64,000 bases of DNA from Hathewaya limosa (GTDB lineage: Bacteria; Bacillota; Clostridia; Clostridiales; Clostridiaceae): assembly GCF_030815255.1 (NCBI RefSeq), contig NZ_JAUSWN010000011.1, forward strand, positions 1-64,000, read 5' to 3'. Under the pieces are notes generated by a model. The model saw only the letters and a program-made list of their open reading frames with translations, was not told the DNA's origin and searched no databases. The position numbers and the translations under genes are program-made. Below, in pieces: positions 45,252 to 55,449 of the stretch (its first letter is position 1; each line of letters begins with the position of its first letter).

Positions 45252-45382
45252 AATTCTTCCTCCTTTGTTTTATCAAACCTTACATTGTGACTCATTCCAC
45301 ATTTCTCTAACTGTACTATATATTTTTACCCCATTATAATAAAATATACGAATATATCCTTAACTTAAATATTGCCAATAGT

Positions 45383-46504
45383 TTATTTAAACATTTTCTT
45401 TAATTTATGCATTGTACCTTCTTTATTTAAAATATCCTTTGAATTATATATAGGTTTTTTGTATATTACCTTGTCATGGCTTAAAATCTTATAATATCCT
45501 ATCATCGAACCCTTTTTAACATTACAATCTTTAAAATTATTTTTCTTTATATCTATAACCTCTTTATATTGTTCTCCTTTTTTAATAGGCACTAAAACAT
45601 CTTCCTTTAAAGTTAATGGAATCTTATTTCCTCTTATATCCCACATATCGCCTACTACATCATTTTTCTTCTTTAAAGCTTCATAGTCATAAGTATCTTT
45701 CACATATTCGTATAATTTTTTACTTTCTCCCCATCTTTGAGGACAATTTAAGGTAACTACTATAATTTCTCTTTCTCCAATTTTAAATGAGGACACCAAA
45801 CATTTTCCAGCCAACCCTGTGTATCCGGTTTTTACTCCTGTACAACTAGGAATGCTGTATAATAATTTATTAATGTTATTATAATCTCTTGTAAATTTAT
45901 GTTTTTCTTTTTTTATTTCCTTACTACTGCAAATTTCACTAAATACTTTACTTTTCTTAGCCTCTGCTGTAATTAAAGCTAAATCATATGCATTTGTATA
46001 ATGATGCTCCTTATCCAATCCATGAGGGGTTTCAAAATGAGAATTAGTTACTCCTATTCTTGCTGCCTCTTCGTTCATTAACTTTGCAAATTCTTCAACA
46101 GAACCGCCAATACCCTCTGCAATTGCTATGGCTGCATCATTTCCTGACTTAAACATTAAACCATATAATAATTCTCTAAGAGTAATTTCTTCTCCACTTC
46201 TATATTTTACTCTAGATCCTCTCACAGTAGCCGCTCTCTTAGATATAGTAAACTTTTCATCTAAGCTTCCATGTTTTAAGGCTACTATGGAAGTCATTAT
46301 TTTAGTTGTACTAGCCATTGGTATAACTTCATAAGCATTTCTTTCATATAACACAACACCAGTATCCCTATCTATTGCAATAGCACTCCTAGCATTTATG
46401 TAAGGTGCTTTATTTAAAGCTAAAACATCTTTTACGTTATAAGAAAAAATACATATTAAAGTAAAAAACATAATTAAGCTCTTTTGTAAATGCGATTTTT
46501 TCAT
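45383..46504 (-). CDS. D-alanyl-D-alanine carboxypeptidase (PBP5/DacF type)
   Basis: A secreted penicillin-binding protein that trims the terminal D-Ala of peptidoglycan stems. It has a signal peptide, SxxK (ASTTKIMT), SxN (SGNDAA) and KTG (GVKTGYTG). I prefer the start MKKSHLQKSL at 46504; upstream in-frame ATGs at 46516 and 46525 sit at or inside the AAAGG ribosome site. A second paralogue lies at 49160. It is divergent from the DUF2953 gene. Confidence 0.88.
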   Translation of the reverse strand: MKKSHLQKSLIMFFTLICIFSYNVKDVLALNKAPYINARSAIAIDRDTGVVLYERNAYEVIPMASTTKIMTSIVALKHGSLDEKFTISKRAATVRGSRVKYRSGEEITLRELLYGLMFKSGNDAAIAIAEGIGGSVEEFAKLMNEEAARIGVTNSHFETPHGLDKEHHYTNAYDLALITAEAKKSKVFSEICSSKEIKKEKHKFTRDYNNINKLLYSIPSCTGVKTGYTGLAGKCLVSSFKIGEREIIVVTLNCPQRWGESKKLYEYVKDTYDYEALKKKNDVVGDMWDIRGNKIPLTLKEDVLVPIKKGEQYKEVIDIKKNNFKDCNVKKGSMIGYYKILSHDKVIYKKPIYNSKDILNKEGTMHKLKKMFK

Positions 46505-46591
46505 ATAATTATTCATCCTTTCCATTTTTAATTATAAATTTCACAATTATGGGTATAATATTTAAAAGTTAAGATAATTATGGAGGAAAGC

Positions 46592-47134
46592 ATGAGGTAT
46601 ACAATTGTTTTAGGAATAACTTTAATATTTATTGTGCTTTTATTTTTCCCAATACCTTTAAAAATATATGTAAAGTTTATAGAAAAAAATTTCAACTTCT
46701 ACATATATTTATTTAACTTTCAGCTTAATAAAAAAAAACATGATAAAAACAAAGAAAAATCCAAAGAATTAAACGACTTTTCTTTTAAAAAATTATTAAA
46801 GAGAATATTTAGGAACGGTTCCAAAGAATTTAATTATATATTTAAAAAGAAACTTAAAGCTAAACTAAAAGCAAATATAGACTATGGTTTTGGCGATGCA
46901 TGTGAAACTGGAATATCTTATGGATTATTTTGGGTAGGTATAGATACTTTATTAAATTATTTAACTCAGTATTTTAAATTTAAAGAATGTGATATAAACG
47001 TAAAACCTTATTTTAATGAAAAAAAACTAAATCTTGTAATAGAAAGTATAATTTATTTAAATTTAGTAAAAATAATATATATACTTATTAAATTCACAAT
47101 TATAAAGAAAAAAACAAAAGAGGAGGAAAAATAA
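46592..47134 (+). CDS. DUF2953 membrane protein
   Basis: The 180-residue product starts at MRYTIVLGITLIF, after GGAGG five bases upstream; an ATG at 46580 overlaps that site. It has an N-terminal membrane helix, a basic Lys-rich middle and a C-terminal hydrophobic stretch. DUF2953 genes usually sit next to ytfJ in spore formers, as here (one-base overlap), so a spore-related role is likely. Confidence 0.8.
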   Translation: MRYTIVLGITLIFIVLLFFPIPLKIYVKFIEKNFNFYIYLFNFQLNKKKHDKNKEKSKELNDFSFKKLLKRIFRNGSKEFNYIFKKKLKAKLKANIDYGFGDACETGISYGLFWVGIDTLLNYLTQYFKFKECDINVKPYFNEKKLNLVIESIIYLNLVKIIYILIKFTIIKKKTKEEEK

Positions 47135-47622
47135 TGAATAATAACTCTCATCCTATAGATAATCTACTAAAAAACACTATGCAAAGTTTAAAAGAATTAG
47201 TAGATGTAGATACTATCGTAGGTACCCCATTTAATACTGATGATGGAAGCACAATTATTCCTATATCAAAGGTTTCCTTAGGTTTCGCCTCTGGAGGCTC
47301 CGAATTCTCAAATAATTCTCAAAATCACACCGATGATTCTTCTTATCCATTTGGAGGAGGATCTGGTGCTGGAGTATCTGTAAAACCAGTAGCTTTTTTA
47401 ATTTTAAAAGGTGAAACTTTTAGAATGTTACCTTTAAACTCTGAAAATACAGCTGATAGAATAATTGACTCTGTTCCTCAAATTTTAGACATAATAAAAA
47501 ATATGTGTCCTAAATGTGATAAAAACTCTAAAGATAAAGACAAAAAAAATAAGGACAGAAAAGATAAAGAGACATGTAAACACGAAAATAACTCTTGTTA
47601 TGACTATGAAGGTGAAGAATAA
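47134..47622 (+). CDS. ytfJ: GerW/YtfJ family sporulation protein
   Basis: The 162-residue product shows the YtfJ core: GTPFNTDDGSTIIPISKVSLGFASGG, a Gly-rich loop (GGGSGAGVSVKPVAFLI) and LPLNSENTADRIIDSVP. YtfJ/GerW proteins are spore proteins needed for normal germination in Bacillus. A basic tail rich in Lys/Asp (about 128-150) is added here. It is translationally coupled to the DUF2953 gene. Confidence 0.9.
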   Translation: MNNNSHPIDNLLKNTMQSLKELVDVDTIVGTPFNTDDGSTIIPISKVSLGFASGGSEFSNNSQNHTDDSSYPFGGGSGAGVSVKPVAFLILKGETFRMLPLNSENTADRIIDSVPQILDIIKNMCPKCDKNSKDKDKKNKDRKDKETCKHENNSCYDYEGEE

Positions 47623-47633
47623 CTTAATGTTAA

Positions 47634-47674
47634 AAACCCAATATATTATCCCTTTTAGGAACTATATTGGGTTT
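47634..47674. terminator. Bidirectional terminator
   Basis: AAACCCAATATA pairs perfectly with TATATTGGGTTT between convergent ytfJ and scpB genes, followed by GTTTTTT on the plus strand. Confidence 0.8.
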
Positions 47675-47683
47675 GTTTTTTCT

Positions 47684-48253
47684 CTATTCACTTAGTTCAA
47701 AAGTAAAATCTTTTAGATTAGGAAGTTCCTTTAAATCTTCTAATTGGAAATACTTTAAGAATTCTCTAGTAGTACTATAAAGAATAGGTCTACCAGGTAT
47801 ATCTTTTCTACCATTTTCCTTTATAAGTCGTTTTTCTACTAGGGTATATATAGCCCTATCACTTTTTACCCCTCTTATTTCTTCTATTTCAACTCTAGTT
47901 ATTGGTTGTTTATATGCAATAATAGCCAAAACCTCTAAAGCAGCTTGTGATAATGATTGTCTTGAATTAGTTTTTAATAACCTTTGTACATAATCACTAT
48001 TCTCAATTTTAGTTACAAATTGATAGGTATCCTCTAACTTTATAACTTTGATTCCTCTTTCTTCATCATTATATTGAGTTATAAATAGGTCCATTAATTC
48101 AATTGCAAATTCTTTACTACATTCTAAGGCATATGCAATTGAATTTATACTTAAAGGATCTCCACTAACAAACAATAAAGACTCAATTATTGAAAAATAT
48201 CTTTTCTTATTACTAACTTCCTCAAATTCTAATTGTTCCTTATGTATACTCAA
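47684..48253 (-). CDS. scpB: Segregation and condensation protein B
   Basis: The 189-residue winged-helix protein is part of the SMC-ScpAB condensin that organises the chromosome. Diagnostic text: SIIESLLFVSGDPLSI, LEVLAIIAYKQPITRVEIEEIRGVKSD and GRPILYSTTREFLKYF. It follows scpA by 3 bases in one operon. Confidence 0.95.
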   Translation of the reverse strand: MSIHKEQLEFEEVSNKKRYFSIIESLLFVSGDPLSINSIAYALECSKEFAIELMDLFITQYNDEERGIKVIKLEDTYQFVTKIENSDYVQRLLKTNSRQSLSQAALEVLAIIAYKQPITRVEIEEIRGVKSDRAIYTLVEKRLIKENGRKDIPGRPILYSTTREFLKYFQLEDLKELPNLKDFTFELSE

Positions 48254-48256
48254 GGT

Positions 48257-49003
48257 TTAAACTCCCTCCATATATATTTCATTAAAATTCTCTTCTTGTA
48301 CAATCTTAACCTTTTTTAATTTAATCAGTTCTAACATAGCTAGGAAAGTTACAATAACTTCAATTTTACTTTCACAGTTGAATATAACCTCTGAAAATGT
48401 ACTCTTTGGTTTATATTTAAAATATTTAGTTAAACTATCCATTTTATCTTCTATTTTAAACTTATCTATACTAATTTGTTTTGGTATCTTTCCATTAGTG
48501 TTCTGTTTATTATAGTAATTAGTTAAAACCTTATTAAATAAGTTATATAAATCAAGTAAAGAAGTATTCTTTAAAAGTTCATTTAAATCTAAAGGTTTCT
48601 TTTTATCCTCTATAATCTCTGGTCTCTTACTATACATAACCCCTTCTTCGATTTCTCTCCTTCTTAAGAAAGTAGCAGCTTCTTTAAATCTTCTATACTG
48701 AACCAGCTTTTCTATTAATTCTTCCTTAGAAACTTCTTGTTCTTCATCATCTTTTTCTTTTATAGAAGTGTTTGGTAATAATTCCTTAGATTTTATCTCT
48801 AATAGTGTAGAGGCTAGTACAATAAATTCAGAAGTAACTTCCAAATCCATTTCTTGCATAGTATTTAAATACTCTATATATTGATTAGTTATTTCTGAAA
48901 TTTTTATATCGTAAATTTCCATTTCATTTTTTTTTATAAGATGTAATAATAAATCAAATGGACCTTCAAAATTCTCTATTTTTATGCTAATAGACATGCA
49001 CAT
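48257..49003 (-). CDS. scpA: Segregation and condensation protein A
   Basis: The 248-residue kleisin bridges SMC heads. It shows the N-terminal FEGPFDLLLHLIKKNEMEIYDI motif and the C-terminal winged helix (VIVTFLAMLELIKLKKVKIVQEENFNEIYM). It forms an operon with scpB downstream. Confidence 0.95.
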   Translation of the reverse strand: MCMSISIKIENFEGPFDLLLHLIKKNEMEIYDIKISEITNQYIEYLNTMQEMDLEVTSEFIVLASTLLEIKSKELLPNTSIKEKDDEEQEVSKEELIEKLVQYRRFKEAATFLRRREIEEGVMYSKRPEIIEDKKKPLDLNELLKNTSLLDLYNLFNKVLTNYYNKQNTNGKIPKQISIDKFKIEDKMDSLTKYFKYKPKSTFSEVIFNCESKIEVIVTFLAMLELIKLKKVKIVQEENFNEIYMEGV

Positions 49004-49110
49004 CTCTCCAAAAATTTAATATAAAGACTAAGATTTATTATACCATATTTTTTCTTAATTTTAATATAGTCTAAAGATTTTGCATATATCAACTTAGCTT
49101 TTTTAAACAT

Positions 49111-49150
49111 AAAAATAGGCTGTTCTTTTCAATTAGAACAACCTATTTTT
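49111..49150 (-). terminator. Terminator of dacF
   Basis: AAAATAGG.TGTTCT pairs with AGAACA.CCTATTTT ten bases after the carboxypeptidase stop. Confidence 0.75.
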
Positions 49151-49159
49151 CGGATACCC

Positions 49160-50353
49160 TTATACTGCATTATCAAACATTTTGATTAGGTTATCTTTTA
49201 ATTCATTTAAGAAATTACCTACTCTTATATCTCTATCGGAATATACTTTAACACTTCCACAGACTTTGCCATTTAAAAGGATATCACAACGTCCGATTTC
49301 TTCACCTTTTTTATATTGTTTTTTCTTGTTTAGAATTGTTTTCTTTTCTATTTTATTGTCTTTTCCTCTTTCTAATGCAATTGAAAATTCATCCTTAGCT
49401 TTAGCTATTAAATATTTGTCACCTTTTTTATTAAACACTACTTTTTCTATTTCGCTATCTTTTTTAATTACGTTTTTATATTCAAATTTAGAAAATCCGT
49501 AATTCATTAAAGCTGATGCATCTCTATTTCTTATTTTATATGTAGGTGCACCCATAATTACACATAACATTCTTACATGGTTTTTAGTTGCTGTAGCTGA
49601 TATACAGTATTTAGCTTCATTAGTAAAACCAGTTTTTAAACCATCACAACCCTTAAAAAATCTTACCAATTTATTATGATTTACAAGTTCAATTGGTGAT
49701 TTTCTGCCTTCTGAAATAGTTTCCATATAAGTACCTGTGTATTTTAAAATTTGTGGATGCTTTAAAAGTTCCATAGACATTTTAGATATGTCATTTGCAG
49801 TAGACTTATGACCTTCTATTGGTAGTCCAGTACAATTTTTAAAAGTAGTATTTTTCATACCTAATTCATTAGCTCTTTTGTTCATTTTTTGTACAAAAGC
49901 ATCTTCACTACCTGCTAGATATTCACCTAAGGCAACTGCTGCATCATTACCTGATGCTATACCAACGCCCTTAAGTAATTCCTCTACGGTTCTAACCTCT
50001 CCAGTATCCAATAGCATTGTGCTTCCACCCATTTTTTTTGCATTTTCGCTGACAGTAACTTTATCCTTTAATTTAATTTTGCCACTATCCACAGCTTCCA
50101 TAGTTAAAAGCATAGTCATTACTTTTGTAACTGAAGCGGGAGCATACTGTTCATCTTTATTTTTTTCAAATAGAATTTTTCCAGTGCTAGGCTCAATAAG
50201 TAATGCAGATCTTGCTTCTACGTCAAGTCCTTTATTTTCTTTTACAGGTTCCTTTTTAATTTTTTCAGCATTTAGTGCTAATATTGATTTAGTAAAAATA
50301 GAAAAGGTAAAAAATATTGATAGCATAATTACTAATAAACTTCTCTTTTTCAT
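49160..50353 (-). CDS. dacF: D-alanyl-D-alanine carboxypeptidase DacF
   Basis: A sporulation-type low-molecular-weight penicillin-binding protein: signal peptide, SxxK (ASVTKVMT), SxN (SGNDAA), KTG (GLKTGFTN) and a C-terminal PBP5-like domain with an amphipathic end (LNELKDNLIKMF). I start it at MKKRSLLVIML, where GGGAGG lies upstream; the frame extends to a TTG at 50368 inside the ribosome site. In clostridia this gene sits near pdp, deoB and spoIIM as here, supporting dacF. Confidence 0.88.
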   Translation of the reverse strand: MKKRSLLVIMLSIFFTFSIFTKSILALNAEKIKKEPVKENKGLDVEARSALLIEPSTGKILFEKNKDEQYAPASVTKVMTMLLTMEAVDSGKIKLKDKVTVSENAKKMGGSTMLLDTGEVRTVEELLKGVGIASGNDAAVALGEYLAGSEDAFVQKMNKRANELGMKNTTFKNCTGLPIEGHKSTANDISKMSMELLKHPQILKYTGTYMETISEGRKSPIELVNHNKLVRFFKGCDGLKTGFTNEAKYCISATATKNHVRMLCVIMGAPTYKIRNRDASALMNYGFSKFEYKNVIKKDSEIEKVVFNKKGDKYLIAKAKDEFSIALERGKDNKIEKKTILNKKKQYKKGEEIGRCDILLNGKVCGSVKVYSDRDIRVGNFLNELKDNLIKMFDNAV

Positions 50354-50452
50354 ATGCAATCCTCCCAACTTTAATTTACGTTTTTATTTTTACCAAAAGT
50401 CCTTAATATTATCACAAATACCCTAATATTCTCTATAAGAAGTTTTTAGCAA

Positions 50453-50483
50453 AAAAGGTATAGCCTTCTTGACTATACCTTTT
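50453..50483 (-). terminator. Terminator of the nucleoside operon
   Basis: AAAAGGTATAG pairs with CTATACCTTTT just after the pdp stop. Confidence 0.78.
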
Positions 50484-50494
50484 AATATATTAAA

Positions 50495-51799
50495 CTATTT
50501 TATTACTTCATATACTAGAGGAATATTTTCATTATACTCATCTTCTATTACATAAGCCTTATAGATTTCTTCCTCTGCATTTTTAATTTTAGATTCATCA
50601 TTAGAATGAACGTATGCAATAACTTCTCCAGACTTAACTTGGTCTCCTCTTTTTTTGTTTAGGACTATACCTACACTTAAGTCTATTTCACTTTCTTTAG
50701 TAAGTCTTCCTGCTCCTAAGTTCATAGCTGCAACTCCTATTTGTTCACTATGAATCTTTGTTACATAACCATCTTTATTGCTTTTTACTTCATATACATA
50801 TTTAGCCTTTGGAAGAAGTTCTGGATTATCTACGATTTCTCCTTTTCCACCTTGTGCTACAATAAATTCTTTAAATTTCTCTAAAGCTTTTCCGTTTTCT
50901 ATAACAGCAAGAAGTTTTTCACGTGCTTCTTGTTCATCCTTAGCTCCTCCACCTAAAACAACCATGTAGCTTCCTAATGCAAGACATAATTCAAATAAAT
51001 CTTCAGGTCCTTTTCCTTTTAAAGTATCAATAGCCTCTTTAACTTCTAATGCATTACCTACTGCTAATCCTAGTGGTTGATCCATGTCAGAAATTACAGC
51101 AACAGTTTTTCTATCTACACTCTTCCCTATAGAAACCATTTCTTCTGCTAACTTTCTAGCATCTTCAGGAGTTTTCATAAACGCTCCTTCTCCAACCTTT
51201 ACATCAAGTACAATAGCATCTGCTCCTGATGCAATTTTTTTACCCATAATACTAGATGCTATTAATGACATATTATCAACAGTACCTGTAACATCTCTTA
51301 ATGCATATATTTTTTTATCAGCAGGTGCTAAATCTCCTGTTTGTCCTGCTAATGCAATTTTAATTCTATTTACATTTTCGATAAACTTTTCTTCTTCAAT
51401 AGCTATATTAAATCCTTCAATACTTTCAAGTTTATCTATAGTACCACCTGTATGACCAAGTCCTCTTCCAGACATCTTTGCAACTGGAATTCCTAATGCA
51501 GCGACCATTGGTGCTAAAATTAGAGTTGTTGTATCACCAACACCACCAGTACTATGCTTATCTACTTTAATACCTTCTATTCTAGATAAATCAAGCATAT
51601 CTCCTGATTGTGCCATAGCCATAGTTAAATCAGCTGTTTCTCTTTTTGTCATTTTATTTATGAAAATAGCCATTAACAATGCTGAAGCTTGATAATCTGG
51701 AATTGTCCCATTTGTATAATTTTCAACAAAGAAATTAATTTCTTCAGTACTTAATTCCATTCCATTTCTCTTTTTTACGATTATGTCATACATTCTCAT
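50495..51799 (-). CDS. pdp: Pyrimidine-nucleoside phosphorylase
   Basis: The 434-residue enzyme splits uridine/thymidine-type nucleosides with phosphate. Glycosyl-transferase family 3 signatures are KHSTGGVGDTTTLIL (phosphate loop), MSGRGLGHTGGTIDKLE and SGADAIVLDVKVGEGAFMK. GAGGTG precedes the ATG. It is downstream of deoB, which isomerises the sugar phosphate it releases. Confidence 0.94.
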   Translation of the reverse strand: MRMYDIIVKKRNGMELSTEEINFFVENYTNGTIPDYQASALLMAIFINKMTKRETADLTMAMAQSGDMLDLSRIEGIKVDKHSTGGVGDTTTLILAPMVAALGIPVAKMSGRGLGHTGGTIDKLESIEGFNIAIEEEKFIENVNRIKIALAGQTGDLAPADKKIYALRDVTGTVDNMSLIASSIMGKKIASGADAIVLDVKVGEGAFMKTPEDARKLAEEMVSIGKSVDRKTVAVISDMDQPLGLAVGNALEVKEAIDTLKGKGPEDLFELCLALGSYMVVLGGGAKDEQEAREKLLAVIENGKALEKFKEFIVAQGGKGEIVDNPELLPKAKYVYEVKSNKDGYVTKIHSEQIGVAAMNLGAGRLTKESEIDLSVGIVLNKKRGDQVKSGEVIAYVHSNDESKIKNAEEEIYKAYVIEDEYNENIPLVYEVIK

Positions 51800-51874
51800 A
51801 TTTTTTCACCTCAAAATTTATTTTAAGTCTTATCTTCGGTTTTATCTTAAGTTTGTTCAAAAGGTTTTAAAATA

Positions 51875-53050
51875 CTATTTTAAAATTTCTTTTGTGAAAC
51901 TATTACCAGCTAATTCATTTTTCACATCTAAAAGTTCTAAAACAGTTTTTCCTATATCAGTAAAACTTGTTCTTGTTCCTAGATTAACATTTGATTTAAG
52001 GTTTTTTCCATAAACTAATAATGGAGTATATTCTCTTGAGTGATCTGTACTTTCTGTTGTTGGATCACATCCATGATCTGCAGTAATAATAAGAACATCC
52101 TCATCATTCATAGTATCAATAATTTCTGGAAGACGATTATCAAATTCCACTAAAGAATTTGCATATCCTTCCGGATTATTTCTATGTCCAAATTTCATAT
52201 CAAAATCAACTAGGTTTGTAAAGATTAATCCTTCTTTATCTGTTCTCATGTATTCTAAAGTTCTATCTACACCATCCATGTTGCTCTTAGTATGAACAGC
52301 ATCTGTTACACCCTTTTTGTTGTAGATATCTTCTATTTTACCTACTGCCATAACACTTTTGTTATCTTCTTTTACATAATCAAGCATAGTTTTTGAAAAT
52401 GGATCTAATGCATAGTCATGTCTATTTGCTGTTCTTACAAAATCTTCAGCATTTTTTCCTACAAATGGTCTTGCTATAACTCTTCCTACCATTCTATCTC
52501 CAACTAGCATCTTTCTAGCAATTTCACACATTTCATACAGTCTATCAAGACCTAGTGCTTCTTCATGTCCTGCTATTTGGAATACACTATCTGCTGATGT
52601 ATAAACTATAGGGTTACCTGTTTTAACATGTTCTTCCCCTAATTCTTTTATTATTTCAGTACCTGAAGCTACTTTATTTCCTAAAACTTTAGCTCCTATT
52701 TTTTCTTCAAATTCCTTTATAATATCTTCTGAGAACCCATCTGGATAAGTTTTTAATGGTGATTCTAAAACAACTCCAGCAATTTCCCAATGTCCTGTTA
52801 CCGTATCTTTTCCCTTAGATGCTTCCATACATCTTCCAAAATTACCTACAGGATTTGCAAAAGCTTTTATGCCTTGCATATGATCTATATTTCCAAACCC
52901 TAAACGTTCCATATTAGGTAGTGAAAGACCATTAACAAACTTTGATATATTGCCTACAGTATTGCTTCCCTTATCTCCATATAAGTTAGCATCAGGTAAT
53001 TCACCTATACCAACACTATCTAAAACAATTAGAATAACCTTTCTTTTCAT
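51875..53050 (-). CDS. deoB: Phosphopentomutase
   Basis: The 391-residue manganese enzyme interconverts (deoxy)ribose 1- and 5-phosphate. It shows DSVGIGELPDA, KDTVTGHWE (phosphorylated Thr) and the metal site ITADHGCDPTTESTDHSREYTP. It forms a salvage pair with the phosphorylase downstream. Confidence 0.96.
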   Translation of the reverse strand: MKRKVILIVLDSVGIGELPDANLYGDKGSNTVGNISKFVNGLSLPNMERLGFGNIDHMQGIKAFANPVGNFGRCMEASKGKDTVTGHWEIAGVVLESPLKTYPDGFSEDIIKEFEEKIGAKVLGNKVASGTEIIKELGEEHVKTGNPIVYTSADSVFQIAGHEEALGLDRLYEMCEIARKMLVGDRMVGRVIARPFVGKNAEDFVRTANRHDYALDPFSKTMLDYVKEDNKSVMAVGKIEDIYNKKGVTDAVHTKSNMDGVDRTLEYMRTDKEGLIFTNLVDFDMKFGHRNNPEGYANSLVEFDNRLPEIIDTMNDEDVLIITADHGCDPTTESTDHSREYTPLLVYGKNLKSNVNLGTRTSFTDIGKTVLELLDVKNELAGNSFTKEILK

Positions 53051-53070
53051 TTGTTTACTCCCTTCCCAAA

Positions 53071-53304
53071 TTAAATATTTATAAAAAACATATGAAAAAT
53101 AATATAAAAATTATTGATAAACTTTTCTTTTATACTAATATTATTATACACTAAAACCGTATTTCCTGCTAAATTTTTAATTCTTGCAAACTTTGCCCAA
53201 TAAAAATTCAGAAAGTTAGGAATTAAAACTCCAAAAATGTATAAAATTGCAAAAGATTCGATAAATCTGATAATAAATAATTTCAAATCTCTTTTATCTA
53301 TCAT
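53071..53304 (-). CDS. Small membrane protein downstream of spoIIM
   Basis: The 77-residue product starts at MIDKRDLKLFIIRF, whose ATG overlaps the spoIIM stop (ATGA); an open frame extends further upstream inside spoIIM but is not likely used. It has a hydrophobic segment (FIESFAILYIFGVLIPNF). Clostridia often have xerD between spoIIM and deoB; no xerD is seen here. Confidence 0.65.
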   Translation of the reverse strand: MIDKRDLKLFIIRFIESFAILYIFGVLIPNFLNFYWAKFARIKNLAGNTVLVYNNISIKEKFINNFYIIFHMFFINI

Positions 53305-53966
53305 ATGCCAATAACCCTCACTGCACTGTTTAAAAGATTTAATATGTAAGGACAAATAAATGCTTCTATAAAAAATCCTATACACATAAACAAGAAAACC
53401 ACAAAAAATTTTAAAGAATAGGATAACATAGAAGAAAAAATACTATAAAATACACCTTCTTGTGATTTATTTCTTATAATATTTATAGAGAACTCCATAG
53501 AGTATACAGAAATTATTATTATACATGGTAAAAATATAAGGTTTTGCAATAATACAGCTCCCATTCCTACCCATAAACCTTTAGTTCCAAAACTATTTAT
53601 TATAAAAGAAAAAGTAAATCCTAATGCATATCCTTTTAAAACATCTAGAATTAACACTAAAGGTATTCCTATAATTGTTAATCCCAAAAACCAAATTAAC
53701 AAAATAATAGGAAGATAATTCTTCATACTAGTAAAAAACACTGCTACTTTAGATATATTTGATGAATTATATAGGTTTATTGAACCCTCTATCCATTGTA
53801 TCATGGTGCCTTTATCTGCAGCAGACATATACTTAACATTGTAAATTCCTATAATTACTCCTACGCATACACAAATAAAGCATAAAATATATAATACAAA
53901 ATTCTTTTGTACATGAAATAGTAGGTCATTAGAATTCACTTTCACATCTCTATTTATTCCAACCAT
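53301..53966 (-). CDS. spoIIM: Stage II sporulation protein M
   Basis: The 221-residue integral membrane protein has about five helices and typical SpoIIM text (FLGLTIIGIPLVLILDVLKGYALGFTFSFIINSFGTKGL). SpoIIM works with SpoIID and SpoIIP in septal wall removal during engulfment. Neighbours match the usual locus next to spo0A. Confidence 0.9.
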   Translation of the reverse strand: MVGINRDVKVNSNDLLFHVQKNFVLYILCFICVCVGVIIGIYNVKYMSAADKGTMIQWIEGSINLYNSSNISKVAVFFTSMKNYLPIILLIWFLGLTIIGIPLVLILDVLKGYALGFTFSFIINSFGTKGLWVGMGAVLLQNLIFLPCIIIISVYSMEFSINIIRNKSQEGVFYSIFSSMLSYSLKFFVVFLFMCIGFFIEAFICPYILNLLNSAVRVIGI

Positions 53967-54044
53967 TTATTTAATTCCCCCCTAAATCTTAATTCTATTT
54001 TAATATTTATGATGAAGGGGGAAATTATATTCTAAAAAATTAGT

Positions 54045-54563
54045 TTACAAATACATTAAAGATGCTACAGTTTTACCATCCTTTATAGTACCTTTTTTAA
54101 TCATTTCTTTTATTTCCTCTAGAGAATAAGCTTCATTTTCTATAAATTCATCTTCATCTCCACCAATATTTCCTTTAATTAAATTAGTTGCCTTAAAAAT
54201 ATGGAGTACTTCATTACAAAAACCAGGAGAACTATAAATCTTACCTAAATATTCTATATTTCCTCCTATAAATCCAGTTTCCTCTTCTAACTCTCTTTGA
54301 GCACATTCTTTAATATCTTCATTTACCTCTAATTTTCCAGCTGGAATTTCCAAAAGTACCTCATCAAATGGTTTTCTAAATTGCTTTACCATTAAAACTT
54401 TATTTTCATCATTAAAAGCAAGTATTGCTACTGCACCTGGATGAGTTACAATTTCTCTTGTAGAGGTTTTACCATTAGGTAACTCTACAGTGTGAATGGA
54501 AACATCTATTATTCTTCCATTAAAGATTTCTTTTTTTTCTATGGTATTTTCATAAAGTTCCAT
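54045..54563 (-). CDS. Nudix hydrolase, ADP-ribose pyrophosphatase type
   Basis: The 172-residue enzyme carries a full Nudix box at about 76-98 (Gly76, Glu82, Arg90-Glu91, Glu94-Glu95, Gly97). The N-terminal RIIDVSIHTVELPNGKTSTREIVTHPGA fits ADP-ribose pyrophosphatases. It commonly lies near spo0A/spoIIM in clostridia. Confidence 0.88.
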   Translation of the reverse strand: MELYENTIEKKEIFNGRIIDVSIHTVELPNGKTSTREIVTHPGAVAILAFNDENKVLMVKQFRKPFDEVLLEIPAGKLEVNEDIKECAQRELEEETGFIGGNIEYLGKIYSSPGFCNEVLHIFKATNLIKGNIGGDEDEFIENEAYSLEEIKEMIKKGTIKDGKTVASLMYL

Positions 54564-54598
54564 ATTATCATCTCCAATTTATTATGTTCATTTAATAA

Positions 54599-54907
54599 TT
54601 ATATTAATTCCTTAGAACATTCTTTTCCTGCTGTTAAACTAACATATTTAATCATATAATCAATTTCATGATTTTTAAGTTCTAAAGCCTCTTCTTTATT
54701 TTTAGTAAATATTATTTTATTATTATCTATTTCTTTAAAAAATTCATCATTACATTTAATAAACCAAAGCTTCTCTACATCTTTTTCTGATTCAATAGAT
54801 GTAATATATTCTATATCTCCTGTTTTAAGAGTTATTTCTTTACCATTGTCTTTTGTTTTTACTAATTCACCATCAGCTTCATTTTCAACTTTTTTCTTTA
54901 AAAACAT
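54599..54907 (-). CDS. Hypothetical protein, 102 residues
   Basis: I do not recognise this family. The acidic soluble product (VENEADGELVKTKDNGKEI, EYITSIESEKDVEKLWFIKC) has a mixed alpha/beta pattern. It lies 35 bases upstream of the Nudix gene and may share its transcript. Confidence 0.55.
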   Translation of the reverse strand: MFLKKKVENEADGELVKTKDNGKEITLKTGDIEYITSIESEKDVEKLWFIKCNDEFFKEIDNNKIIFTKNKEEALELKNHEIDYMIKYVSLTAGKECSKELI

Positions 54908-55449
54908 TTTCTATTACACCTCTTTAAGATTTCAGAATCTTTCATTTTCTGTAAAATAAATTATATCATTAATCATCATAAAGTAAAAGATTTTCATTAA
55001 ATTAATTATATTCGGTATTTTTTTACACTATACTATAAAAAGTACATTCTCTAATACAAAACATTTTTTTATTAACAATTTCATCTGAATTATTTTTTAT
55101 TTTAATTAATCTTTCACTCAATCTTACAATTTATTATATATCAATTCAATTTATAGCTATGAAATTTTTTATTAGTTAAAATAGGTTATATTTTAATATT
55201 GACTTTAAGATAAAGATAAAGTAAAATTTAAAACAATATTTGTCATTATATAGGAATATTATATAATATTTTCTTTACTTTTAAGCATTTACGCTCTAAT
55301 AAAAGAAATAAAACATTTTCTAAACCAATATTTATATGGATTATGAAAATCAACTATATCAATATAAATATTAATGGTAACTATCTATGTAGTTTATATA
55401 AATAAAAAAATATGTTAATTTTAAAAATTAGATTTTTCAAGGTGATATT
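54908..55449. other. Intergenic region
   Basis: A 540-base AT-rich gap with no reading frame or clear hairpin. It should hold the promoter of the 102-residue gene and of the transporter fragment. Nothing else is seen. Confidence 0.45.

Noticed and set aside
49878..50426. A 182-residue plus-strand frame opposite dacF
   Set aside because: Antisense shadow with no ribosome site and atypical composition; the DacF frame has all penicillin-binding motifs.
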